A stretch of DNA of 64,000 nucleotides, from assembly GCA_016802295.1 (NCBI GenBank), contig JAESIW010000115.1, forward strand, positions 1,396,627 through 1,460,626, given 5' to 3'. A program made the translations under genes and the position numbers. Below, in pieces: positions 44,973 to 56,700 of this stretch (the stretch's first letter is position 1; each line of letters opens with the position of its first letter). This DNA comes from Brachionus rotundiformis. Its lineage: Eukaryota > Rotifera > Eurotatoria > Ploima > Brachionidae. The notes beneath the pieces were generated by a model that saw only the letters and a list, made by a program, of their open reading frames with translations, searched no databases and was not told the DNA's origin.

Positions 44973-45425
44973 TTAATGTTTTAAAGTTTGAATCGAGTTA
45001 ATTTGCCAAATGATGTCTGATACGCGATCAATAGCTTCTTTAATGTATCTATTTTTGGTTTTTATTTGATCTATTAGGCTATCTTTTTCAGCTTGGTAAA
45101 GTTCTTTTTTCAAATTAGCCCCGTTTTGTTGGCTAAAATCAGGACTGGTTTTTCTTTGATGTAGAATTTTACTAATTGTTCTTAATCGTAAGAAAATGAG
45201 TTCAAAATTTTTGAGAGCTTCTTCGGTTTTATTTTTACGAATAAGATAAATATTTTGATCACCGTATAGCAACGAAACTATTAAAGGCCGAAAAAAAGTA
45301 TCCAAATCAGAAGCCTTGGCAATTAGTTCTTGTACCAGTTCTTGGGATGTAATGCACAATTCAAATGAAGATAAACGATTGTATTCGTCGAACAATTGAG
45401 ATTCGTTTTGGGAGATATTTTGCAT
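44973..45425 (-). CDS. MED30: Mediator complex subunit 30
   Basis: A single exon of 150 residues. The C-terminal helix KTKNRYIKEAIDRVSDIIWQINSIQ aligns with the end of vertebrate MED30 (LKQKNQQLKQIMDQLRNLIWDINAM), and the N-terminal helical part matches in spacing, including the FELIFLRLRTISKIL segment. MED30 is a metazoan-specific head-module subunit of Mediator. The human protein is about 178 residues. The gene is upstream of ABCB10 on the same strand with a two-base gap between stop and start, so the two reading frames may share one transcript. Confidence 0.8.
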   Translation of the reverse strand: MQNISQNESQLFDEYNRLSSFELCITSQELVQELIAKASDLDTFFRPLIVSLLYGDQNIYLIRKNKTEEALKNFELIFLRLRTISKILHQRKTSPDFSQQNGANLKKELYQAEKDSLIDQIKTKNRYIKEAIDRVSDIIWQINSIQTLKH

Positions 45426-46678
45426 AACTTTTCTTCATAGAAAAAAATTAAAATTTTTTAAAGTATATGTCAAGGTTATAAATGGTAATAAGGACCAAAT
45501 TTTGCTAACATAAGTGTAAGCAAATTAATTTAAGATTGCAATCTTAAATTGAATACTAAACGTGTATTGTTTGAGAACTTAGTTAAACTTTTTGATATTT
45601 TATATTTATCAAATAAAAGTTAAATTATGTTTTATTTTATTCTTTCTATTTTTTAATTAAAATTATTCAACCTTAAATAAAATCAAAGAAACAAAAATTA
45701 TTCATAGTTAAAATTGAAAAAAATTACTTAATGGTCACTTTGAAAATATTTATTTTTTTCACATTAATATCATTTAATAAAAACACAACAATTTATTAGA
45801 AAAATTTCAGTTGGTTTTCAGGATATATGAAATTTAAATTGCTCCATCAGTCTATAAAAGTTTTTTTTCTAGTTGAATCAATCAGCTCTGTCTTTTTCTA
45901 AAGATAATGATTATTTTCAAGCTTCTTAAAACAATTTCTTATTTGTCAAAAATTTTTCTTTTACTAAAGAATGTCTTAGTTGAGACCAACTTAATTTTAG
46001 AAATTTTACTATCTACTAGTAACACAAAAAATGTTTAAAAATTTAAATTCTATTTAAGTTTTGACCAACTAATCAGTTTTTATCTTCTAATAAATAATGG
46101 TATTAATAAATAATATCAAATTTTTATGATAAATAGTGATATTTAGATTAATAAGTGAGAATAATTTACTTTTACTTTTTTTTTCTAAATCAAAGATTGC
46201 TTCAAATTTTCTAATAGTTGCTTTTCTTGTTCATAAAATTTTTAAAAATTATCAACAAAATTTTTATATTCTTTCATTTCAATATTCAAATTTGGAATAT
46301 TTTGAATAAATATTTTGATTCTAAAGAAAATATCTCAAAAAGAATAATTAGCGCTTCATTCAATTGATATAAAGACGCGACACTTCATTTCTAGCTGTAG
46401 GAGTAAGACTGTTGTCATGTCTTTTTTAAATATATTTTTTATAAAATAATATAAAGAACCACCAATTCTCTTGATAGGTATTGTGAATTTCAAAAACAAA
46501 CAGAACAAAAATTCTTTCTTTTTTGATAAATAAAATTTATTTAATAAAATACTGAAACATAGTGCAACATACTTTGTTGCATCATTTTTGCCTAAAATAA
46601 TTTTCTGATGTAGATACTAGGAATCAAGATACATAACAACGCATTTTGTTTCATTGAAATTTTTTTGCTACATATTTG
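45426..46678. other. AT-rich intergenic DNA with a dispersed repeat
   Basis: 46461-46570 is similar to 36361-36484. The rest shows nothing recognisable. The promoter for MED30/ABCB10 should lie near 45430-45700. Confidence 0.5.
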
Positions 46679-46862
46679 ATCATTCTAACAAGTTGTCGAG
46701 ATCTCTTTGAAGATTATCTATATCCTCGTCACATTGGACTGCCTTCAAGAGCTTATCCGCGAATAGTATGCTGCACAGTTCTGGCATGTCATTTATGAAA
46801 ATGACAAAGAGGGCGAAGCAGTGACCCTTGGGAAACGCCACTCGTCGCCAGTATCCAATCCG
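46679..46862 (-). pseudogene. LINE reverse-transcriptase fragment, frameshifted
   Basis: On the minus strand the sequence reads SGVSQGSLLRPL, shifts frame, then FVIFINDMPELCSILFADK and DEDIDNLQRDLDNLLE. This is the core palm of a CR1/Jockey-like RT (SGVPQGS...INDLP...FADD). The second catalytic Asp of FADD is Lys here. The piece is under 200 bases and dead. Confidence 0.75.
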
Positions 46863-47154
46863 ACACTACATCTTCGAAAATTTTTTTAATTGAGATTTTA
46901 TTATATTTACACGAAAATTATTTTTTATATATTTCTAAAATTCTTAGCATACAAATTCATTTCTTTGATTTTTGGACATAAAGATGTAAAAACTTAAAAG
47001 GCTATTAATTTCTTTCATGTTAAATAACTATCTTTTTATTTATTAATTTGACAATATTAGAGCAATTGAAAATATTCATATGGTATAAGAGTTTACCATG
47101 TCATGTTGTATAATAACCAAGAAAAGGACGAATAGATCGAACATTTTTAGATCG

Positions 47155-47343
47155 GCATAACCTGAATCAATTGATAATTTAATTTTGTATTGATGTTTAT
47201 ATGTTATATGAAAATTACAATATAGAACAGTTATTTTTGAAAAAATTAATTTAAGATTGGAATAGTTGTGGTAATCATGTCTAATTTGGTAGTCTTTAGG
47301 AGTGTTAATTCTAGTTGAAATCTCCAAACTTATTAATTATTAT
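47155..47343. repeat. Tandem/direct repeat, copy 1
   Basis: This segment recurs at 47921-48109 with about 95% identity by eye (unit spacing 766). It begins CATAACCTGAATCAATTG and is cut by the assembly gap. The minus-strand open frames in both copies are similar but short and not convincing as genes. Confidence 0.85.
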
Positions 47344-47919
47344 NNNNNNNNNNNNNNNNNNNNNNNNNNNNNNNNNNNNNNNNNNNNNNNNNNNNNNNNN
47401 NNNNNNNNNNNNNNNNNNNNNNNNNNNNNNNNNNNNNNNNNNNNNNNNNNNNNNNNNNNNNNNNNNNNNNNNNNNNNNNNNNNNNNNNNNNNNNNNNNNN
47501 NNNNNNNNNNNNNNNNNNNNNNNNNNNNNNNNNNNNNNNNNNNNNNNNNNNNNNNNNNNNNNNNNNNNNNNNNNNNNNNNNNNNNNNNNNNNNNNNNNNN
47601 NNNNNNNNNNNNNNNNNNNNNNNNNNNNNNNNNNNNNNNNNNNNNNNNNNNNNNNNNNNNNNNNNNNNNNNNNNNNNNNNNNNNNNNNNNNNNNNNNNNN
47701 NNNNNNNNNNNNNNNNNNNNNNNNNNNNNNNNNNNNNNNNNNNNNNNNNNNNNNNNNNNNNNNNNNNNNNNNNNNNNNNNNNNNNNNNNNNNNNNNNNNN
47801 NNNNNNNNNNNNNNNNNNNNNNNNNNNNNNNNNNNNNNNNNNNNNNNNNNNNNNNNNNNNNNNNNNNNNNNNNNNNNNNNNNNNNNNNNNNNNNNNNNNN
47901 NNNNNNNNNNNNNNNNNNN
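47344..47919. other. Assembly gap, 576 N
   Basis: A run of N lies between two copies of the same repeat. The true length and copy number are unknown. Open frames running through the Ns are meaningless. Confidence 1.
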
Positions 47920-47920
47920 G

Positions 47921-48109
47921 ACATAACCTGAATCAATTGATAATTTAATTTCGTATTGATGTTTATATATTATATGAAAATTACAAGATAGAACAGTTAT
48001 TTTTGAAAAAATTAATTTAAGATTGGAATAGTTGCGGTAATCATGTCTAATTTGGTAGTCTTTAAGAGTGTTAATTTTAGTTGAAATCTCCAAACTAATT
48101 AATTATTAT
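47921..48109. repeat. Tandem/direct repeat, copy 2
   Basis: Second copy of the repeat at 47155-47343, same orientation, with scattered substitutions. The position of the gap between the copies suggests an unresolved tandem array. Confidence 0.85.
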
Positions 48110-48490
48110 TTTTATTCAAATAAAAAATATTCTTAATGATATATAAAAATCAAATATTTTCAATTTTTTGAGTCACGTTATGACAGTGCATCTAAAATTA
48201 TGAGAATTAATTGATGTCAAAAATCAAAATGAAATATCAGCTAAAATATTTATTGAACATTTAACATGAAAATCAGTAATAATAAATAATAATACTAAAA
48301 AATTAAAATAAAATTTTCTAAAACATCAAGATCACAAGGAACTATAGCTTGTATTTACAATGAATAATTATTTGAGAACTCGATATGTCAATTATAAAGC
48401 TAAACGTCATCAAAAATTCCTCTAATATTTTCAGCTCTTTTGGTTATGGCTCTATCTTGAATTGTATCTTTGGAAATATATTAAATTTGC
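48110..48490. other. AT-rich DNA 3' of LMBRD2
   Basis: It contains the LMBRD2 3' end; no other gene is seen. Confidence 0.45.
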
Positions 48491-51400
48491 CTATATTTTA
48501 ATGCAATTTTTTTTACCATTAAATCTTGGACCAGATTGGTAAGCATCATCGATTCGATTTGAATTTACAGCTCCTAATTCGTCTTCATCTGGTGCATCTT
48601 TATAAGGTGGAATATCTCTGTACTCTTTAACTAAATAACAAAAATAAGCTCAGTCTTTCGAGGTTATTTACAACATAGAAGTTTAACTCATAAAGCAAGA
48701 GCTCATATTTTATAAGGAATACCTTTAAATTTAGATGAGACAAATGACGGCAGGGATGTAGGCATTATATTTTTAAAACTAAAGCTTGAGGAACTTTGAT
48801 CTGACTGATGATAGCCAAAGTTTATTTCCCTTGAGTCACTATTGCTCAATAAGTTGGTACTTGATCTAACCGAAGCCGATGAATAGTTATTTCTTAGTCG
48901 TTCAACAACTTCTCTATGCCGGTTTTGAGATTCTGGATCATTACGTTGTATAAGTCGTTTTTCTTAGTAGGTTTTCTTAATTTTATTATCAATTTGGTTT
49001 AATTTTTTTCCTACCTCTTTTGACCAAATTTTTACCATCTTCGATCAAATCTTGAGTCACTTCCTCATCTCCAATAAACTGTTCGAATCCAAAAAAGTTA
49101 AGAATATGACCACCAAGATTGAAAAAATTTGCCAGACATAAAATCAAAATTAGCATTGGAAAATAGATATTAAAGCCATCGCTAATTACAGAAATTACGT
49201 CCATGTGTCCCATAATCTATTGATTAAATCTCAATTTTAGCATTTAAAAAATTATTTTTTTGCTTACACTAGTAAACTGGGTCTCTACTATATTGTCATC
49301 TTTTGTTATGTGGCTGTCTAGATGAACCAAGCCCAAAAAATTGTAACATAATGGTGAAGTTAAGCGGCAAATTTGGCTAAAAACATTTTATAAAATTATT
49401 TAATTGGTAATTATATAAAATTATAAGATTATTAATTATTTTAGTCAATTTGAAGCACCATGGGCAGAATAATAATATTTATCTATCTTTATTCTTGAAG
49501 TTTAACTTGAAAATTTTTAGTTTAATTATAGGAACGGTTAACTTTTGAAATTAAATATAATAATTATTTCTAAAATAAAATAATAATCATACTATTTAGA
49601 AATTAAATATTTGAAAAAGTTGACTAAAACTTTTGTATGAGAGGATAAAAAAATCGCACGCTTAAAATGGTGAAAATAAAAAGAATAATGGTTTCAACAG
49701 CAATCATTTATGTAATTTTGGTTAAATTCATACTTTTTTATAAGATACCTGTTAATTATCAAGAATCATATCTGGAGCTTTTAATTATTAACCAAAAATT
49801 GATCACATTATTTATTTAAATTTAGCGAGTTTAGAATTTTTAAGTTTATAAATAAGGAAAAACTAATGAAAGAAATTAAATAGTCTAATTTTTTAAAATA
49901 TTTTTTCTAATTTTTAATTAGCTTTGATGATGCCTTTAAAAATTTATTAAACATTTTTCAAGCCTGAATTTTTTTTTTAAATTTATCAATTACAATAACT
50001 ATTTGATTAAAACAGTTTCTTTTACTTTAATAATCTATGATCAATTATCACTCTTAATGTATCAAAATTTAAATTAAAGTGTATTGTCTAAGCTAGACAC
50101 CATTTATTTTCTTATTCTCTTAAGTTTTACCAAAAAAAATTTAATTCATTTAATAAATTTAATAATTAAAAAATTTTTTACCGATTTGCCTTTTAAACTG
50201 TTAGTTTTTTAATTGTAAAAAAAATATCTTAAAGAAACTTTTTGAGTACACCCTATTTGATAATTTCCAACGAATTCTGTAAAAAAATTACTAATTAAAA
50301 GACTTAAAATATTTATAGTTAAATTATATATCAAAATTCTTAAGTTTATGATGCTCTTTTTTTGTTACAACGTTAGAATTTTATTTTTCCTATTTTTTGT
50401 TATATTTAACATATAAACATTAAAAAATGCAAGAGATAATTTTAAAATAAAATCAGAAACTTACATTCCACTAAAAATAAGACTGTTTTCGCTCGTATGA
50501 TGATTAGGAGCTAGGTAGTAATAATTGAATATTCTAATTTTGAATATAGCAAAATAAGCACAAAAGCTCAGATACGCTATAGTCATAAAAACTATTATCT
50601 TAAAAAAAAGCTTTATCTTCATAAATTTTTAATTGTTTTTTTAATTACTTCAATGCTTAAATAGTTGTATGTGGTTCTGGAAGCATTTAAAAACATAGCA
50701 AAAAAGGAAAGAACAGGTCGTTTGTTAAAAAAAGTCATTTCGGACCAGATGACCATTATTGTCAGAATGGTCAACAAAATTGAGACAAATCGCTTGAAAA
50801 ATTTGAGAAAAATACAATAATAAAACCATTCTACAAATTTAAAGATTATATTTATAATAACATAATTAATATTTTTTATCTTATATTTTATTTCAAAATA
50901 CCTAGAGTTGGATTGCAAAATTTTTCCATAAAAACATTTTGTTTAAAAGGAATTGTTTTCATAAATTTGTAATTAGAGTTCGACTCATTTAGCAAAATAT
51001 CTTCAACTTGAAAAGCCTCGTCAACCATTAGAAACCATTCATTTGAAGTACTTTAATTTAATAAATTTTAAAAAATAACAATAAAAAAATGATAATTTTT
51101 TATAATTTTATATTTTTGTCTCTTACCGATCTTTTATTTGTAAAGCTTTGATCAAAGCGTAATGGAGCTTGACCAACGCTTTCTCACTTGGAATATCTCG
51201 ATCGTAAGTATTCTGATTATAATCATTATAGTCCTCTACATTTCTTCTCAATGTATTTCGAAAACTCTCAGGACACTTTTAAATAAAATTTTCTCTTATC
51301 TTTACAATTCAATTTTAAATATACTTTTGAAACAATTTTGTCAACAAAGTTTCTATATGGATGGTTGTATCTAATTTTTTCAGCAATAGATCTAACATCA

Positions 51401-52598
51401 TTCAAAATATCCTCAAGCTGCTCTTCAGCTTCGCACTTTTCAGCATGCAATTTGGCCAATTTAAAATAAATTAGCTTAAGTCTTAGGGAAGTATTTGACT
51501 TGAGCCATAATGAGCGCGGAACAGCAACTAGGGCATAACCAAGTAGCATAACAAGCAAGAATAGACCCCAGGTATTACTAGCCGTAATACCAATAACTTT
51601 TAGCTTGGAACTAAACCATAAATATGTCAAATAAATTTAAAGATATTTAGTCTATTTGATTACCCATCAATGTTATGCTCAATAGCTACATAGATAAGTA
51701 AAAATCCAAATATAGCCAAATAAGAGCCGTAGTAAATGGCATTTGAAATTAATGCGCCTCGGATCTTTCCAGTCAAACTAAATTCACCTGATTGACAGAA
51801 AGACTGCATAAATGGTAGTATTAGCCAAGTTAATGCTTGTGATGTCCAATAAATAACCCGCCACAAGACTGGTAGATATTTTGGTGATATCAGGCTATAA
51901 GGCTGTTTACATCTGGTTATTGGAACGCTCTTAAAAAAGAATTAAAAAAAAATTTTTATAATTTAAAAATTAAAATCCTATTATCTAAACAGAATATTTG
52001 TTCAGCTTTACGACCAATTTAGATTACAGTCCTCAAATAGAATCAAACAAATCAATAATTTTTAAATAATTATTTAAATTAAAATATGATATTAGCAACT
52101 TGCCTGAAACTATCTAAATAGTTTATTAAGTATCTATTATAAAAAAATTATGAATCCGGTCAAAAATGTCAAAAATCGGCCTTTCACTATTTGGCCTTAT
52201 AAAATCAATTTTTCACATTGATAACTCGCCTATATTTTATCGTAAGTAAATCTCAATTTTTGAATAAATATCTTCAATCGATTGTAAATTAGATAATTCA
52301 TACCTGATTAGCTGTTTGGTTATCTATCACAATAGGAGTGTCTCTTAGACATTGTCTATATGTCGTCTGGCAAAAAAAAGAGTTTAATTTGGTTCGATAA
52401 TTTGTTATTTTTTCTGCACTTTACCATTGAAATATCCATTGGTAAAAGTATTACGATCATAAAAGAAAAATACCATGCTATAAAAGTGGCACCGAGGATT
52501 AGTTTGTTTTGTTGGTGAAAGTTGGCATATCGATGCAAAAGAATTAACACGATCAGAAACAAACTGGATACTTCTAAGAGCAGAGGTAAGGCGGACAT
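48491..52598 (-). CDS. LMBRD2: LMBR1 domain-containing protein 2
   Basis: It reads from ATG at 52598 to TAG at 48491 in about ten exons. Recognisable blocks in order are MSALPLLLEVSSLFLIVLIL, LWRVIYWTSQALTWLILPFM, SLTGKIRGALISNAIYYGSY, ASNTWGLFLLVMLLGYALVA, IRYNHPYRNFVDKIV, MVIWSEMTFFNKRPVLS and GFNIYFPMLILILCLANFF. Nine or so membrane spans are expected. LMBRD2 is a plasma-membrane regulator of beta-2-adrenergic signalling in mammals. The C-terminal tail is Ser/Arg-rich and ends in KEYRDIPPYKDAPDEDELG. An intron of about 1.1 kb (49.38-50.46 kb) contains no visible gene. Exon edges are approximate. Confidence 0.88.
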
Positions 52599-53785
52599 TT
52601 TATAGCTAGAATTATAAAAATAAAATTAAATTCCTGATATAATTTTTTTTTAATTTGAAATTATATGCTAATTTATGCCAAATTATTGATGTTGGAACCC
52701 ATGACGCTCATAATTTGAAGCAAAATTTGCCCACAAAAAGAAAACAAGATTCACTCTTACTTTTTGTCTTTTCAAATGGTGAAATTGTTTCTTTATTTTT
52801 GCATTTGATGAATATATTATTAGCTTCAAATGAAATTTAGATTAAATGATAATTTTCCAAAATTATTTCAATTTTAAATAATTTTTTAGATTTTCTTAAA
52901 GTATTAAAAGTGACACAAATTCATCTAGATTTTTCGTTAATTATTAATGTCAATTAAAAATAATTCAAGTCAAAGTAGGAATATTTTTTATCATGATAAT
53001 TTTATTATTCAAAATTTCCGCTTTAAATAAACACTTTACTACGAATTAAAAAATTGGTACTAATACTCACTTTTCTTGAAATGTGACAAATTTAATAGTG
53101 AATTATTATGGGGTCTATTTTTAGATAAATTGAAAAAAATTTGCACCAAAAATGCTCCAAATCCAATGCTCCAAATGGAGTTTTTTAGATAAGATTATTA
53201 TTTTTAGGTCTAAGATTTAATTGCATTGCTTTTAAAATTTAAACTTAAGCTAAAGAGTGTTTTTTTAGGTGTTCGAGCAGATTTTGCCTAGAAAGCTCAA
53301 GATAAATCTAATTACGTAAATTCAAAAAGCATCAGTCTGTCAAAACAATTTAAAGATCGTGGTTCCATAAGCATTATTTAGACTTGGATTAAACAAATTT
53401 CCATTGTAACTGTGCTAGTGATATGTAGAATTTAATTAATGATAAGTTTTTAATTTAAATCTACAAGCCGACAGGAAGTTAAGTTGCCTAGATGATTAAC
53501 TTGCATAATTTGAAACTAATCAATAATTTTCCAATTAAATTAAAGTTTTCCAGAATGCTAAAAAAGCTTAAATTTTTTGAAAACAAATTAAATTAAAAAA
53601 ATTAAAAAAAAATGTTCTTTTTTATTGTCAGATTGCTAAATTTTAAAACTATGAAAGTTCTCTTTTCAATCTATTTTCTTATATTTTAATAAAAAAATTT
53701 ATCCTATCTATTTAAATAAACTAAAAAATTACAAGAATTTTTTTAGAAAAAAAAATGTAAAATGAAGCCATTATAGCCAAAAATT
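52599..53785. other. AT-rich intergenic DNA between LMBRD2 and BLTP2
   Basis: It separates divergent genes. A less AT-rich patch at 53215-53480 may be repeat debris. The 61-codon open frame at 52655-52840 has no support. Confidence 0.45.
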
Positions 53786-56700
53786 ATGGACATTATATTT
53801 TTAGTCGTTTTGTTTTCAATCGTTTGGTTGATAATTAAATTTTTCCTTTTTATTTTATCTATTAAATTTAAATTAAATATTAATTTTACTTTAAATCGAA
53901 ATCACCTTAAAAATGTTAGCATATCAAAATTTTGCCAACATTCAATCGACAAATCCAACTATGAGCTAAAGATTGGAAAAATTTGGATATCTAGTTGTTA
54001 TTTTAATAGAAATGTCAGTGAACGCTTGTTGATTTGTTCGAGCAATATTCACGTAAAATTGCATAATGTCGGAAAAAAGCCAAGTGCCGATCGGCTCCAA
54101 ATTCCATGGCTTCTTTCCATTTACCTTAATTTTGTTGGCAGCTTGAGCTTGGAAAATATGGACATTGATTTGTTCGGACAGCATTTTAAATGCAAGCAGC
54201 TTAAAATAGAACGAAAGAGCAAAAGTTTTTTTCGTTTGATTGTGGAGGATTTTCACATTAAGAGAAACAAGAATGAAGTAATTGGCAACAAAATTTTGGT
54301 AACATCAAGTCAAGATTTTAAGTCTCTTGAATTCGAGGTTGATAAAACAAGCCTGAGTTTTAGCCTTAAGAAATATTTGGATGATTTAGATGGACTTAGG
54401 TCTGACAATTACAGTTCCAGTTGGTTCAAGTACATCAAATCAATCAGGGTCAATAAATTGACGCTTGACAACCGGTATTTGTTCAACCATCTAGAAGTAT
54501 ACAGCACCAATCTAGACTATTTAAAAATCAATCTAAACTGCCTTAATGATCTTATGTTGAGCAAAAACACCCGTTTGGTTGACAATTTGTTGATCGAAAT
54601 TTTCCATACCGGGCTCAATTACGATTTGGTGCTTAAATGTGACCAATCGAATATTTATTTGTATTCAGATGAATTGGAGCAAGTTTTTAGTAAAATTCAG
54701 AATGTGGTAAAAAATGGAAATTCGCGCAAAGTTTCCAAAAAATTTCGCATTGAGTCCAAGCTGAACAATTTCTACATTAATCTGGTTGACCGCACTCAGA
54801 ATGACATTTATGTACTTGGCTGCTTATTTATAGATCTAAATACAAATTTTAAAAATTTATTTAAATTTGAATTGGAAAATTTTGTTTTATTTAGATCGAG
54901 TCAAAAGCCAAAAGATAAATATTCGAATAATTTGTATTGTCAATCAAATGATCTAATTAAGTTATTTCAGTGGATTAATTACAAAAAATTCAAGTATCCT
55001 GGTGCCAAACGTCAGTATGAACATGTTTGGGGAAATATAATAAACTGTAATTTTGCTAAATTTCGCCTCAAATTGACTAATTCAAAGAGAAAAATTATAA
55101 ACATATTTATTGATAAAATTTACATTGAGCATTCGAGCGAATTATTTGATAAAATTTTTTCATTATTGCCCAACCTGAACAATTCAAACGAATTCAAAAG
55201 ACAAATAATTTTTAATTTTAGACTCAATCAGGCAAATCTACTTCATTTATTTGAGAAAATATATTTCTTACACTTTAGCATAGAAGATTTAGCATTGAAA
55301 AAACATGGTCAGCTGGACGCCTTTGCCAAGTCGTTCAACTGTTTTCACAATCGGCTAACAAAGCTCAGCCAAAGCGATTTTCAGTATTCCATGAATCAGA
55401 ACACCATAAATCACCTCAAAGAAAATGAAAAGACCGACTTAATTTTTTTGCTTAAGTCTATTAATCTCAATAGTTTGGAAAGAAGCTATTCAATCACCAT
55501 GAGTGAAGTGTTGGTCACTTGGTCACTTAAATCTCACTTTATATTCAATGAAATCCTGCTCAAACCAGCTTGGAAATATTCGAATATGCTTAAAGCGCAT
55601 TCTAATCCCACAGGGTCAGATTTTAGTCTTAAAATTCTTGTCGAAACCAATGTTTTGGTTAATTTTTTATTTGACTATGGCCAGGATTCTTCAAAAAGAA
55701 CACTTTTAGATGATAAAAAGACCGACTTTAGTCGCTACTTTAATTCTAATATAAAATTAATAGATACACTTTCATTGAGTTTAAATAATTTTTATTATTT
55801 TTATTCAAAGAAAACTTTCAATTTAAATGTTGATGAAATATGTGGTTTTGTGAATACAAATGATTGTATGTTGCAACATCCCAATTGTGCCAACCAAGAG
55901 AATAACAGTGGTAGATTTTTGCAAGCAAAAAAGATAAGCATCTATACCAATGATAAGAGTGATTATTTGGTTAATGAGCGAAAAAATGCCAAGACTAAAA
56001 TTTTGCGGAACAAAATCCTATTCACTAAATTCGAAATTGTTCACATATTTTTTTTGTTTCAATATGATTTTGCCAAGATGATAGACCATATTTTAAATTT
56101 AAGAAAAGTGCTGTATAAAATTCACCAAGTAGGACCTAAAAAGATAGTATTAGATTCACAGGAAGATTTATCAGTGGATTTTGTTCTTAGTATAAAGCAA
56201 ATAAAGCTTATAATAGAAGACGATCCATTCGAGGTAAAGCTGTCGTACAATTATTCGTTAATAGCTGATGAGTACATGGAGTCGTTGAAGAGAAGACAAT
56301 CGTTGGATCAAAGACGGTCAATTAGAGAAAATAATTTAGAAAGTCAGGCGTTGGAAATGCTGCTTGAGCGAGAATCTAAAATTTATATTCACCGCTCAAA
56401 AATGGTATATTCATCTTTGCCAAGGACAGAATTGTTTTGTATTTGTGCTGAAAATCTTGAGCTAAAAGCATTGAGTGATTCTGAATGGCATGGTAGGCAA
56501 AAGTGTTACGAAATTTTGCGTAAAATTGACCACATGAGTCCTCCACCTTCGCAAGCCGAGCAGGACACTGACCATTTTAATCCAGCCCTAGGCTATCTTA
56601 TACTATGGTGTAGACACATTAATTTGTCCATACAAGATTTAAAATTTTTGTTTCGTGATTATACTCAGCCATTTTTAAAAATAAATGCTGCCAATTTTTT

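Noticed and set aside
47302..48093. Long open frames across the N run on both strands.
   Set aside because: They are produced by unknown bases and have no sequence support.
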